From Streptomyces nigra (GTDB lineage: Bacteria; Actinomycetota; Actinomycetes; Streptomycetales; Streptomycetaceae): 64,000 bases of DNA. The notes beneath the pieces are model-generated. The model made no database searches and had not been told where the DNA came from. It saw only the letters and a program-made list of their open reading frames with translations. The stretch spans positions 682,001 through 746,000 of the forward strand of contig NZ_CP029043.1 of NCBI RefSeq assembly GCF_003074055.1, written 5' to 3'. Positions 34,730 to 43,757 of this stretch are shown in pieces. Position 1 is the stretch's first letter. Every line of letters begins with the position of its first letter. The position numbers and the translations under genes were made by a program.

Positions 34730-35583
34730 AGCGTGCCGGCCAGCAGTGTGATGATCCGGGCGACCGCGCGCACCATCGCCTCCCGTCCCACGCTGAGGTA
34801 CGTGCGCGAGTCGACGGCGTCCGGGTGGGCGGCGAGGAACTCGCGGATCGCGGTCGTCATCGCGAGGTTGAGGGCCGTGCCGACGTTCACCTTGGCGATG
34901 CCGCCCACGACGGCCTCGGTCAGCTCCCCGTCGGGGACGCCGGAGGAGCCGTGCAGGACGGGGGGGACCTCGAGGGCGGCGGACAGGCGCTTGAGCAGGG
35001 TGTGGTCGAGGGCGGCGGTACGGGTCGTCATGGCGTGCGCGCTGCCGATGGCGACGGCGAGGGCGTCCACGCCGGAGTCGGCGACGAACGCGTGCGCCTC
35101 CGCCGGGTCGGTGCGGGCGCCGGGGGCGTGCGCGTCGAGCGGCGGCTCGCCGTTCTTGCCGCCGAGGCGGCCCAGCTCGGCCTCGATCCACAGTCCCTGG
35201 GCGTGTGCCCAGTCCGCGGCGGCCTTGGTCGCGGCGAGGTTGTCGAGGTAGGGCAGCCGGGCCGCGTCGTACATCACGGAGCTGAATCCGGCGGCGGGCG
35301 CCTGGCGCAGCAGGTCGTCGCTCTGGACGTGGTCCAGGTGCAGGGCGACGGGGACGTCCGCGCGTTCGGCGGCGGCGACGGCCGCGCGGGCGAGGGGCAG
35401 CAGCCGTCCGTAGCGGAACTTGACGGCGTTCTCGCTGACCTGGAGAACGACGGGTGAACCGGCGCTCTCCGCGCCGGCGACGACGGCCTCGACGTGCTCC
35501 AGGGTGATGACGTTGAACGCGGCGACGGCGGAACGGTCGGCGGCGGCGCGGGTGACGAGCTCGCCGGTGGTCACGAGGGGCAC
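34726..35583 (-). CDS. class II fructose/tagatose-bisphosphate aldolase
   Basis: 285 residues. Zinc-dependent class II aldolase: AAFNVITLEHVEAVVAGAES near the N terminus, the HLDH motif, IEAELGRLGGK, VLHGSSGVPD and GGIAKVNVGTALN. It cleaves a ketose 1,6-bisphosphate to DHAP and glyceraldehyde-3-P. Its neighbour upstream on the same strand is a SIS-domain isomerase (46 bp away), as in aga-type amino-sugar operons, so the substrate may be tagatose-1,6-bisphosphate. The GTG at 35583 is chosen because AAAGGA precedes it; an ATG 30 bases upstream lacks a site. Confidence 0.87.
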   Translation of the reverse strand: MPLVTTGELVTRAAADRSAVAAFNVITLEHVEAVVAGAESAGSPVVLQVSENAVKFRYGRLLPLARAAVAAAERADVPVALHLDHVQSDDLLRQAPAAGFSSVMYDAARLPYLDNLAATKAAADWAHAQGLWIEAELGRLGGKNGEPPLDAHAPGARTDPAEAHAFVADSGVDALAVAIGSAHAMTTRTAALDHTLLKRLSAALEVPPVLHGSSGVPDGELTEAVVGGIAKVNVGTALNLAMTTAIREFLAAHPDAVDSRTYLSVGREAMVRAVARIITLLAGTL

Positions 35584-35629
35584 GGCCTGTCCTTTCTGGG
35601 CGGGGGCGGGCATGGACGGGCGCGGCGCG

Positions 35630-36511
35630 TCAGGGGGTGAGGATCACCGAGCGGGTGAGGTGGCGCGGCCGGTCGGGGTCGAGGCCGCGGGCCGCGGCGA
35701 CGGCGACGGCGAGGCGCTGGGCGCGGACCAGTTCGGCGAGCGGGTCGAGCCGGCCGTCGATCCAGCGGGCGCCGGTGGCGCGGACCTGCGCGGCCAGCCC
35801 TTCGGGGGCCTCGCCGAACATCCAGGTCGCGGTGCCGGTGGTGGTGACGCTGATGGGGCCGTGCCGGTACTCCATCGCCGGGTACGCCTCGGTCCAGGAC
35901 AGGGACGCCTCGCGCATCTTCAGGGCGGCCTCGTTGGCGAGACCGACGGTCCAGCCCCGGCCCAGGAAGGTGAACTGGCTGGACCGGACGAGGTCTTCGG
36001 GGAGGTCGTCGGCGAGCGCGGTGCGCGCGTCGGCCACGGCGGTCTCGGGGTGCCGGCCGAGGTGTGCGCGGAGCAGGGTGAGCGCGGTGGTGGCGAAGCG
36101 GGTCTGTACGACGGAGCGTTCGTCCGCGTAGTCGAGGACCACGACGTCGTCGGCGGCGGTCATCACGGGGGTGTCCGGGTCGGCGGTGATCGCCGTGGTG
36201 CGCATACGTCCTTCGGCCCGCTCCAGCAGGTCCAGCACCTCGGTGGTCGTGCCGGAGCGGGTGAGGGCGAGGATCCGGTCGTAGGCGCGGCCGTGCGGGA
36301 ACTCCGACGCGGCGAAAGCGTCGGTCTCGCCGGCGCCCGCCGCTTCGCGCAGCGCGGCGTAGGCCTGCGCCATGAAGTACGAGGTGCCGCAGCCGACGAC
36401 CGCGACCCGCTCCCCCGGCTCCGGCAGCCTCGCGCACGCGTCCGTGGCGTCCGCCGCGGCACGGGTCCAGCACTCCGGCTGGCTGTTGAGCTCGTCCTCG
36501 ACGTACGTCAT
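35630..36511 (-). CDS. SIS domain sugar isomerase/deaminase (AgaS-like)
   Basis: 293 residues with two SIS domains. Seen: VVGCGTSYFMAQAYAALREA, LTRSGTTTEVLDLL and FLGRGWTVGLANEAALKMRE, followed by EAYPAMEYRHGPIS. The last motif, shared with the isomerase half of GlmS and with AgaS, places a Glu and His at the active site. AgaS converts galactosamine-6-P to tagatose-6-P. With the adjacent aldolase and the divergent DeoR regulator it fits an amino-sugar degradation operon; the transporter and deacetylase are not seen here. Confidence 0.85.
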   Translation of the reverse strand: MTYVEDELNSQPECWTRAAADATDACARLPEPGERVAVVGCGTSYFMAQAYAALREAAGAGETDAFAASEFPHGRAYDRILALTRSGTTTEVLDLLERAEGRMRTTAITADPDTPVMTAADDVVVLDYADERSVVQTRFATTALTLLRAHLGRHPETAVADARTALADDLPEDLVRSSQFTFLGRGWTVGLANEAALKMREASLSWTEAYPAMEYRHGPISVTTTGTATWMFGEAPEGLAAQVRATGARWIDGRLDPLAELVRAQRLAVAVAAARGLDPDRPRHLTRSVILTP

Positions 36512-36541
36512 GCCGCCACCCCTCCCGGCCCTGCATCCAAG

Positions 36542-36591
36542 ATGCTTGTTCTTGCAAGATATAGCGAGCTTTCGAGCAGAATCAAGCAAAG
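36542..36591. promoter_or_regulatory. candidate operator region between the SIS operon and its DeoR regulator
   Basis: The 133-bp divergent gap is the only AT-rich stretch nearby. It contains the perfect palindrome TCTTGCAAGA (36550-36559) and an outer inverted pair TGCTTG (36543-36548) and CAAGCA (36583-36588), with GAGCTTTCGAGC between them. This is a likely binding site for the adjacent DeoR protein. Confidence 0.5.
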
Positions 36592-36644
36592 CGCGGGAAC
36601 GGGCGTGCGCTAAGGTCACGGGAGATCGACGGATTGGAGGGCGG

Positions 36645-37424
36645 ATGTCGCGCGACGCCCGCTGGAAGGCGCTCCTGGACCTGCTCGTGGAGCGGGGACG
36701 GCTGGACGTCGAGGAGGCGGCCGCCGAACTGGAGGTGTCCGCCGCCACGATCCGCCGCGACTTCGACCAGCTCGCCGCCCAGCAGATGCTGGTCCGCACC
36801 CGTGGCGGCGCGGTCGTGCACGGGGTGTCGTACGAGCTGCCGCTGCGCTACAAGACGGCCCGCAACGCCTCCGAGAAGCAGCGCATCGCCGCCGCGGTGG
36901 CCGATCTCCTGGCGCCGGGTGAGGCGGTCGGGCTGACCGGCGGCACGACCACGACCGAGGTGGCCCGCGCCCTCGCCGTACGCGGCGACCTCACCTCGGG
37001 CACGCCCGCGCTGACCGTCGTCACCAACGCGCTCAACATCGCCAACGAGCTCGCCGTACGCCCCCAGTTCAAGATCGTGCTGACCGGCGGGGTCGCGCGC
37101 CCGCAGTCGTACGAGCTGATCGGGCCGCTCGCGGACGGGGTGCTGTCCCAGATCACCCTGGACGTGGCCGTGCTCGGCGTGGTGGCCCTCGACGTCGTCC
37201 ACGGCGCCGCCGCGCACGACGAGGCGGAGGCGGCGATCAACCGGCTGCTGTGCGAGCGCGCCGAACGCGTGGTCGTCGCGGCCGACTCCAGCAAGCTGGG
37301 CCGGCGGGCCTTCGCCCGGATCTGCGCGGTGGACACGGTGGACACCCTCGTCACCGACACGGCGGCCGACCCGGAGCTGGTGCGCGGCTTCGAGGAGACC
37401 GGCCTGCGGGTCCTCACGGTCTGA
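36645..37424 (+). CDS. DeoR/GlpR-family transcriptional regulator
   Basis: 259 residues. N-terminal helix-turn-helix: LDVEEAAAELEVSAATIRRD, then LVRTRGGAV. Sensor domain: GLTGGTTTTEVARAL, VVTNALNIANEL, VLTGGVARPQSYELIGPL and VVVAADSSKLGRR. It is divergent from the SIS-aldolase pair and probably represses it, releasing on binding a sugar phosphate. The ATG at 36645 is preceded by GGAGG at 4 bases. It is a different gene from the DeoR-type gene at 26640, with only the usual family similarity. Confidence 0.9.
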   Translation: MSRDARWKALLDLLVERGRLDVEEAAAELEVSAATIRRDFDQLAAQQMLVRTRGGAVVHGVSYELPLRYKTARNASEKQRIAAAVADLLAPGEAVGLTGGTTTTEVARALAVRGDLTSGTPALTVVTNALNIANELAVRPQFKIVLTGGVARPQSYELIGPLADGVLSQITLDVAVLGVVALDVVHGAAAHDEAEAAINRLLCERAERVVVAADSSKLGRRAFARICAVDTVDTLVTDTAADPELVRGFEETGLRVLTV

Positions 37425-37508
37425 GCCCGCACGGCTCCGGCCGTGACGGCGCCGGTCCGCGCGATTGCTTCTACGCTGGGAGCGAGGCGCACAGCCTAGG
37501 AGGCTGCG

Positions 37509-39344
37509 ATGAGCACCACTCCCATCGAGGCGGACACACCCGGGGCGAGGGGCTATGTGCCGATCGCCGACCACGGGCTGATCGGCGATCTGCGCAGTGT
37601 CGCCCTGGTGGGTGTGGACGGCACCATCGACTGGTACTGCTGCGGGGCCTTCGACGCCCCGAGCGTCTTCGCCTCGATCCTGGACACCGAGCGCGGGGGG
37701 TGCTTCGAGCTGGCGGCCGCGGTGCCCGCTCGCACCAAGCAGTTCTACTTCCCGGACACCAACGTCCTGATCACCCGCTTCTTCACCGAGGACGGCGTCG
37801 GTGAGATCCAGGACTTCATGCCGGTCGGCGGGAATCCGGCCGAGACGGACCGGCACCGGCTGATCCGGCGGGTGGTGGGCGTGCGCGGGTCCATCCCGTT
37901 CCGCACCCGGATCGCGCCTCGCTTCGGCTACGGCGCCGATCCGCACACCCTGCGCATGATCGACGACGTCGCGGTCTTCGAGTCCGCGAAGCTGTCGCTG
38001 GGGCTGACCTCGACCGTGCCGCTGGAGATCGACGGCGCCGACGTGCACGCCGAGTTCAAGATCGCCGAGGGCGAGGGGGCGGTGTTCGCCCTGGACCAGG
38101 TCGGCGGCGAGGTGACCCCGCGCCGGTGCGCGTGGACCGAGGCGGAGGACGAGTTCAACGGCACGGTGGCGTACTGGCGGCGCTGGCTGTCCTCCTCCCG
38201 GTACCGGGGCCGCTGGCGGGAGATGGTGCACCGCTCGGCCCTCACCTTGAAGCTGCTCACCTACGCCCCGACCGGCGCCATCGTGGCCGCGCCGACCACG
38301 AGCCTGCCCGAGCAGGTGGGCGGCGAGCGCAACTGGGACTACCGGTACGCCTGGGTGCGCGACGCCGCCTTCGCCGTGTACGCCATGCTGCGGCTCGGGT
38401 TCACCAGCGAGGCCGAGGCGTTCATGCGGTTCCTGAGCCGGCACATCACCCCGGGCGAGGGCCACGGCTCGGGACCGCTGCAGATCATGTACGGCATCGA
38501 CGGCCGCACCGACCTGCCCGAGCGCGAGCTCGGCCACCTTGAGGGGCATCTGTGCTCGGCGCCGGTCCGGGTCGGCAACGGCGCCGTCGGCCAGCTCCAG
38601 CTCGACATCTACGGCGCGCTGATCGACTCCGTCTACCTGTACGACAAGTGGGCGCAGCCGATCTCCAGCGACCAGTGGGACGACGTGTGCGGCCTGGTCG
38701 ACTGGGTGTGCGCGCACTGGGACCAGCCCGACGAGGGGATCTGGGAGACGCGGGGCGGGCGCCGGAAGTTCCTCTACTCCCGGCTGATGTGCTGGGTGGC
38801 GATCGAACGGGCCATCCGGATGGCGCTGCGGCGCGGCCTGCCCGCCGACCTGGCCCGCTGGCAGGGCTGCCGGGACACCATCTACCGCCGGATCATGAGC
38901 CACGGCTGGTCCCAGTCCCGGCAGGCGTTCGTCCAGCACGAGGACACCGACGTGCTGGACGCGGCCGTCCTGATGATGCCGTTGACGAAGTTCATCGCGC
39001 CGACGGACCCCAAGTGGCTGTCCACGCTGGACGCGCTCAGCGAGGAGCTGGTGTCCGACTCACTGGTCTACCGGTACGACCCCCGGGTCAGCCCGGACGG
39101 GCTGCGCGGCGACGAGGGCACGTTCTCCATCTGCTCCTTCTGGTACGTGGAGGCCCTGGTGCGCGCGGGCCGGCTGGACGAGGCCCGGCTGGCCTTCGAG
39201 AAGATGCTCACGTACGCCAACCATCTGGGCCTGTACGCCGAGGAGATCAGCCACACGGGCGAGCAACAGGGCAACTTCCCGCAGGCGTTCACACATCTGG
39301 CCCTGATCAGCGCCGCGTTCAACCTGGACCGTGCGCTGGGCTGA
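37509..39344 (+). CDS. glycoside hydrolase family 15 protein
   Basis: 611 residues, the length typical of actinomycete GH15 enzymes. N-terminal beta-sandwich (YVPIADHGLIGDLRSVALVG, then GTIDWYC) and an alpha/alpha-barrel with NWDYRYAWVRDAAF near 274 and GEQQGNFPQAFTHLAL near 583, the regions that carry the acid and base glutamates. Members are glucoamylases or trehalases; the actinomycete type without a signal peptide is usually an intracellular trehalase. The start has a strong AGGAGG box. It lies 84 bp after the DeoR gene; no trehalose gene is adjacent. Confidence 0.88.
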   Translation: MSTTPIEADTPGARGYVPIADHGLIGDLRSVALVGVDGTIDWYCCGAFDAPSVFASILDTERGGCFELAAAVPARTKQFYFPDTNVLITRFFTEDGVGEIQDFMPVGGNPAETDRHRLIRRVVGVRGSIPFRTRIAPRFGYGADPHTLRMIDDVAVFESAKLSLGLTSTVPLEIDGADVHAEFKIAEGEGAVFALDQVGGEVTPRRCAWTEAEDEFNGTVAYWRRWLSSSRYRGRWREMVHRSALTLKLLTYAPTGAIVAAPTTSLPEQVGGERNWDYRYAWVRDAAFAVYAMLRLGFTSEAEAFMRFLSRHITPGEGHGSGPLQIMYGIDGRTDLPERELGHLEGHLCSAPVRVGNGAVGQLQLDIYGALIDSVYLYDKWAQPISSDQWDDVCGLVDWVCAHWDQPDEGIWETRGGRRKFLYSRLMCWVAIERAIRMALRRGLPADLARWQGCRDTIYRRIMSHGWSQSRQAFVQHEDTDVLDAAVLMMPLTKFIAPTDPKWLSTLDALSEELVSDSLVYRYDPRVSPDGLRGDEGTFSICSFWYVEALVRAGRLDEARLAFEKMLTYANHLGLYAEEISHTGEQQGNFPQAFTHLALISAAFNLDRALG

Positions 39345-39347
39345 GGC

Positions 39348-40301
39348 TCAGTGCCCGTGCCCCGGCTCGTCGGCGTGGGGCTCCTCGGTGCTCTGCGTGG
39401 CGCCGGCCCGGATCGTGAAGGCGGCGGTGTGGACCTTGCCCTCGTGCTTGAAGTCCAGGAAGAGCCGGTAGCTGCCGGCGCTCGGTGCCGTGGCGGTGAA
39501 GGAGACGTCCGGGCCGGGCCTCGTGGTGCCGTCGCCGGGCTCGCCGTTGGGGTGGACGTGGAGGTAGGCGAGGTCGCCGGAGCGCAGGGCGACCAGGTGT
39601 CCGTAGGCGCCGAGGTAGGGCTGGAGGTCGGTCACCGGGCGGCCGTCGCGGGACACCTTCAGCTTGAGCTCGCCCGCCTTGCCCGGACGCAGGCCGCCGT
39701 CGAGCCGGACCTCGTAGCCGTCGACCTTCGCGGTGCTGTTCGGGACCGGGAGGCGCTGCGACTCGTAGGGGCCGGAGGCCGCGAGGTCCGCGCCGAGGGT
39801 GAGGTTCTCGGCACCCTTCCTCGCCGGGGTGAAGTCGGCGAAGACGCGGTAGCCGCCCGCGCGCGGCAGGTCCACCGGGATGCTCCAGGTGCCGTCGGCG
39901 GCGCGGGTGGGGTGCAGATGGCGGTAGGTGCCCAGGTCGCGTGAGGCCACGATGAGGTGCAGTTCCTTCTCGTGCTCGCGCTGGTACGCGGTGACGGCCC
40001 GGCCCGCGCCGTCGCGGATCACGAAGCTCAGCTTCGAGCGCTCGCCGGCGGCGACCCGCGGGGTGGCGAGGTCGAGGGTGTAGCCGCCCTCGGAGATCTG
40101 CAGTCCCCCGGCGGGCTCCGCCTCGTGCCCGCCGTGGTCACCTTCCTCCGCCGGCTCCGCCGAGGCCCGGGGGTGGGTGTCGTGGCGGGCGGGCACGGCG
40201 TCCTCGACGACGGGGTCGAACGCCTGGCCGACGCCGTAGGCCGTGCCGAATGTCGCGGCCAGCGCGGCGGTGAACGCGGTGATCCTCAGTCCGGCATGCA
40301 T
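39348..40301 (-). CDS. secreted copper-associated protein with His-rich ends
   Basis: 317 residues. A signal peptide or anchor (LRITAFTAALAATFGTAYGV) precedes a His/Asp/Glu-rich segment, then two or three beta-sandwich domains and a tail ending EEPHADEPGHGH. The divergent copZ-copA pair and the shared operator region mark it as part of the copper response, probably a copper-binding or copper-carrying secreted protein. I do not recognise a named family. The ATG at 40301 has an AGGAGAC box. Confidence 0.75.
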   Translation of the reverse strand: MHAGLRITAFTAALAATFGTAYGVGQAFDPVVEDAVPARHDTHPRASAEPAEEGDHGGHEAEPAGGLQISEGGYTLDLATPRVAAGERSKLSFVIRDGAGRAVTAYQREHEKELHLIVASRDLGTYRHLHPTRAADGTWSIPVDLPRAGGYRVFADFTPARKGAENLTLGADLAASGPYESQRLPVPNSTAKVDGYEVRLDGGLRPGKAGELKLKVSRDGRPVTDLQPYLGAYGHLVALRSGDLAYLHVHPNGEPGDGTTRPGPDVSFTATAPSAGSYRLFLDFKHEGKVHTAAFTIRAGATQSTEEPHADEPGHGH

Positions 40302-40352
40302 GGCGGTCTCCTGCGGGTCTGATGCTGCTGCGTCTGTCCTTCGATGCAGTTC

Positions 40353-40380
40353 ACCATACCCCTGGGGGGTACCAAGTCAA
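40353..40380 (-). promoter_or_regulatory. promoter of the secreted copper protein gene with CsoR-type operator
   Basis: On the minus strand TTGACT and TATGGT are separated by 16 bp. The spacer contains a pseudo-palindrome read on the plus strand as ATACCCCTGGGGGGTA (40356-40371), which fits the CsoR operator form TACCCC-N-GGGGTA. CsoR represses copper genes until Cu(I) binds. Confidence 0.72.
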
Positions 40381-40395
40381 GTCGAGGGAGAGGAC

Positions 40396-40424
40396 TTGCC
40401 TCCCTTACCCCCCAGGGGTATACA
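40396..40424 (+). promoter_or_regulatory. promoter of copZ-copA with CsoR-type operator
   Basis: TTGCCT (40396-40401) and TATACA (40419-40424) are 17 bp apart. The spacer ends in TACCCCCCAGGGGTATA (40406-40422), the mirror image of the operator on the other divergent promoter. The csoR gene itself is not in the window. Confidence 0.72.
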
Positions 40425-40493
40425 TGGACTCCGGCGAGGGTACCCCCGCCCCGTATCAGGGTCGATCACCGACCCCCTGCCAAGGAGGAACGC

Positions 40494-40709
40494 ATGTCCA
40501 CCACCACGTACGCGGTCTCCGGGATGAGCTGCGGCCACTGCCGGGCCACGCTCACCGAGGCCATCGGCGGGCTGGACGGCGTCACCGGAGTCGACGTCGA
40601 TCTCGCCACCGGACTGGTCACCGTCACCAGCGCCGCCGAGCCGGACGACGCACGCGTGGCCGCCGTCGTGGACGACGCCGGCTACGAGCTCACCGGCCGC
40701 GCCGCCTGA
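40494..40709 (+). CDS. copZ: copper chaperone CopZ-like heavy-metal-associated protein
   Basis: 71 residues, a single HMA domain with the copper site GMSCGHC and the family's beta-alpha-beta pattern to the end ([10 protein letters not shown]). CopZ carries Cu(I) to the P-type ATPase. It has an AGGAGG box. It lies 64 bp upstream of copA, in the same transcript and behind the CsoR-type operator. Confidence 0.93.
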   Translation: MSTTTYAVSGMSCGHCRATLTEAIGGLDGVTGVDVDLATGLVTVTSAAEPDDARVAAVVDDAGYELTGRAA

Positions 40710-40773
40710 CGCACCCCTCCCCCGGGGCCCGGCCACGCCGGGCCCCCGCCCGCATCCCTCACCAGGAGCAGTG

Positions 40774-43041
40774 ATGACCACCACCGCGACCGGCCCGACG
40801 AGCGACGTGGAGCTCGCCATCGGCGGCATGACGTGCGCCTCGTGCGCGGCGCGCGTCGAGAAGAAGCTGAACCGCATGGAGGGCGTGACCGCCACCGTCA
40901 ACTACGCCACCGAGAAGGCCAGGGTCAGCTTCGCCGCCGGGGTCTCCGTCCAGGACCTGATCTCCACCGTCGAGGCGACCGGGTACACCGCCCGGGAGCC
41001 CGAGCCGCCCGCCGCCGACATCCCGGCGGGCCAGGACGGAGACGGGGACGGGGGCGACGGCCTGCGGACGCTCCGGCAGCGGCTGGTGACGGCGGTGGTC
41101 CTGGCGGTGCCCGTCGTCGCGATGGCGATGGTCCCGGCCCTGCAGTTCGAGTACTGGCAGTGGCTGTCGCTCACCCTGGCGGCGCCCGTGGTGACGTATG
41201 CCGCCTGGCCCTTCCACCGGGCCGCGTTCACCAATCTGCGGCACGGCGCCGCGACCATGGACACCCTGATCTCGGTCGGCACGTCGGCCGCGTTCCTGTG
41301 GTCGCTGTGGGCGCTGTTCCTGGGCACGGCCGGCGAGCCCGGCATGACCCACCCCTTCGAGCTGACCATCGCCCGCGGCGACGGCTCGGGGAACATCTAC
41401 CTGGAGGCGGCCGCCGGTGTCACCGCCTTCATCCTGGCCGGGCGCTACTTCGAGGCCCGCTCCAAGCGCAAGGCGGGCGCGGCCCTGAAGGCCCTGCTGG
41501 AGCTGGGTGCCAAGGACGTCACCGTCCTGGGCCCGGACGGCACCGAACGGACCGTACCGGTCGGGCAGTTGGCCGTGGGCGACCGCTTCCTCGTCCGTCC
41601 CGGCGAGAAGATCGCCACCGACGGCACGGTGGTCGAGGGTTCCTCCGCGGTGGACGCATCGATGCTGACCGGAGAGTCCGTGCCGGTCGAGGTCTCCGTC
41701 GGCGACCCGGTGACGGGCGCGACGCTGAACGCGGGCGGCCGGCTGGTCGTCGAGGCGACGCGTGTCGGCGCGGACACCCAACTGGCGCGGATGGCTCGGC
41801 TGGTGGAGGATGCGCAGAACGGCAAGGCCGCCGCGCAGCGGCTGGCGGACCGGATCTCCGCCGTGTTCGTGCCGATCGTCATCGCCCTGGCACTGGGCAC
41901 CCTCGGCTTCTGGCTGGGCAACGGCGCCGGTACGGCAGCCGCGTTCACGGCAGCCGTGGCCGTGCTCATCATCGCCTGCCCCTGCGCCCTGGGCCTGGCC
42001 ACGCCGACCGCGCTGCTGGTCGGCACCGGGCGCGGCGCGCAGCTCGGCATCCTCATCAAGGGCCCCGAGGTACTGGAGTCCACGCGCCGGGTCGACACCG
42101 TCGTCCTGGACAAGACGGGCACCGTCACGACCGGCCGGATGACGCTGCTGGCCGTGCACACCGCCACCGGCACGGAGGAGGAGGACGTGCTGCGGCTGGC
42201 GGGGGCGCTGGAGCACGCCTCCGAGCACCCGGTCGCCCGTGCGGTGGCCGAGGGGGCCCTGGGCCGGCTCGGATCGCTGCCCGCGCCCGAGGAGTTCGCG
42301 AACGTGCCGGGGCTCGGCGTGCGGGGCGTGGTCGAGGGGCACAGCGTGCTCGTGGGCCGCGAGCGGCTGCTCACCGGCGAGGTGCCGGAGCTGCCGGAGG
42401 AGCTGCGGCGGGCCCTGGAGTCCGCCGAGGCGGCGGGCCGTACGGCGGTCGTGGTGGCCTGGGGCGGCGCCGCACGGGCGGTGCTGGAGGTCGCCGACGC
42501 GGTGAAGCCGACCAGCCGGGAGGCTGTCGCACGGCTGCGGGACCTCGGTCTGACGCCGATGCTGCTGACGGGTGACAACCGTCGGGTCGCCCTGGCGGTC
42601 GCCGCCGAGGTCGGCGTCGCGGCCGACGACGTGATCGCCGAGGTGCTGCCGCAGGACAAGGCCGACATCGTCAAGCGGCTGCAGGACGAGGGCCGTTCGG
42701 TCGCCATGGTGGGTGACGGCGTCAACGACGCGGCCGCGCTGGCCCAGGCCGACCTGGGGCTCGCGATGGGCACCGGGACGGACGCGGCGATCGAGGCCGG
42801 TGACCTCACGCTCGTGCGCGGCGACCTGCGTGCCGCCGCCGACGCCATCCGGCTCGCCCGCCGTACGCTCGGTACGATCCGGTCGAACCTGTTCTGGGCC
42901 TTCGCCTACAACGTCGCCGCGCTGCCGCTGGCCGCGGCCGGGCTGCTCAACCCGATGATCGCGGGGGCGGCGATGGCCTTCTCCTCGGTGTTCGTGGTCG
43001 GCAACTCGCTGCGGCTGCGGTCCTTCCGCGCCACGGACTGA
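40774..43041 (+). CDS. copA: copper-exporting P-type ATPase CopA
   Basis: 755 residues. One N-terminal HMA domain ([16 protein letters not shown]), then membrane helices, the copper-transport motif [14 protein letters not shown] near 402, the phosphorylation site DKTGT near 445, SEHPVARAV with the HP dipeptide, and [14 protein letters not shown] near 647. All hallmarks of a P1B-type Cu(I) exporter are complete. The ATG at 40774 is used; a GTG codon directly before it is in frame. AGGAGC lies about 5-10 bases upstream. It is the second gene of the copper operon. Confidence 0.94.
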   Translation: MTTTATGPTSDVELAIGGMTCASCAARVEKKLNRMEGVTATVNYATEKARVSFAAGVSVQDLISTVEATGYTAREPEPPAADIPAGQDGDGDGGDGLRTLRQRLVTAVVLAVPVVAMAMVPALQFEYWQWLSLTLAAPVVTYAAWPFHRAAFTNLRHGAATMDTLISVGTSAAFLWSLWALFLGTAGEPGMTHPFELTIARGDGSGNIYLEAAAGVTAFILAGRYFEARSKRKAGAALKALLELGAKDVTVLGPDGTERTVPVGQLAVGDRFLVRPGEKIATDGTVVEGSSAVDASMLTGESVPVEVSVGDPVTGATLNAGGRLVVEATRVGADTQLARMARLVEDAQNGKAAAQRLADRISAVFVPIVIALALGTLGFWLGNGAGTAAAFTAAVAVLIIACPCALGLATPTALLVGTGRGAQLGILIKGPEVLESTRRVDTVVLDKTGTVTTGRMTLLAVHTATGTEEEDVLRLAGALEHASEHPVARAVAEGALGRLGSLPAPEEFANVPGLGVRGVVEGHSVLVGRERLLTGEVPELPEELRRALESAEAAGRTAVVVAWGGAARAVLEVADAVKPTSREAVARLRDLGLTPMLLTGDNRRVALAVAAEVGVAADDVIAEVLPQDKADIVKRLQDEGRSVAMVGDGVNDAAALAQADLGLAMGTGTDAAIEAGDLTLVRGDLRAAADAIRLARRTLGTIRSNLFWAFAYNVAALPLAAAGLLNPMIAGAAMAFSSVFVVGNSLRLRSFRATD

Positions 43042-43056
43042 GGGCCGTAAGGGACA

Positions 43057-43086
43057 GGAGGGGCGCCGCGGTCGCGGCGCCCCTCC
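43057..43086. terminator. bidirectional hairpin terminator
   Basis: GGAGGGGCGCCGC and GCGGCGCCCCTCC are perfect 13-bp arms around a 4-base loop. It lies between the convergent stops of copA and the phospholipase gene. There is no T-tract. Confidence 0.75.
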
Positions 43087-43102
43087 GCCGTGTGCCGTCG
43101 GC

Positions 43103-43555
43103 TCAGCCGAACGCCTTCACGGCCTGGTAGTAGGTCCACGCCGTGCTGTTGCAGGTGGTCTTGCTCGCGCCGCTGTACCCGGCGCACACACGCTTGAGGT
43201 CTTCGTAGAAGGCGCTGTCGAGACGGGACTTGTTGGCGCTGAACGTGCCCAGGGCCTTGTAGTTGCGATAGCCGAAGTCATGCCGGGCACAGGACGTCTG
43301 GAACGGGAAGCCGAAGGGGTTGTCCGGGGACGAGGAGCAGTAGTCGGTGGACCAGTCGAATCCGTAGGCGGCCCATCCGGACTGGTTGTTGCGGGCGGAG
43401 ACCCAGGCGTTGTAGCTGGACGCGGACGTCTGCGTCCAACTGGACAGTACCTGGGGCTTGTCCGCGGGAGCGGCCTGGGCGGCCGGTGCGAGGACGACGA
43501 GAGTCGCGACGGACACGGCCGAGGCGGCGAGCGTGGTGGTGAGTGTGCGGCGCAT
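43103..43555 (-). CDS. secreted phospholipase A2
   Basis: 150 residues. A signal peptide with Ala-rich end (LVVLAPAAQA, cleavage near residue 28-30) precedes a prokaryotic PLA2 domain. The catalytic pair is His92-Asp93 in TSCARHDFGYRNYK, and four cysteines (73, 89, 124, 135) can form the two expected disulfides. It hydrolyses sn-2 acyl chains outside the cell. The ATG at 43555 is chosen because GGAGG lies 7 bases upstream; a GTG two codons earlier overlaps that spacer. The gap upstream to polX is 202 bp. Confidence 0.93.
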   Translation of the reverse strand: MRRTLTTTLAASAVSVATLVVLAPAAQAAPADKPQVLSSWTQTSASSYNAWVSARNNQSGWAAYGFDWSTDYCSSSPDNPFGFPFQTSCARHDFGYRNYKALGTFSANKSRLDSAFYEDLKRVCAGYSGASKTTCNSTAWTYYQAVKAFG

Positions 43556-43757
43556 TTCCACACCTCCATGAGGCTGCGGTCCGCCCGTCGGACCGCAGGT
43601 TCATGACAAGATGATTGACACCTGAACGGTCGTTTACTCCGTTACGGCTCAACAAACCGTCAACTCGGGGGACTTGACAGGGGTTCGGGGCACTCGGGGC
43701 AAGGGTCAGGAGGGCCTGGAACAGCGGGCCGCAGCGGTCTCCAGGGGGTTGCGCCGC

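Noticed and set aside
43057..43086. The 13-bp hairpin as an operator or attenuator
   Set aside because: It lies between two convergent stops, so a shared terminator is the simpler explanation.
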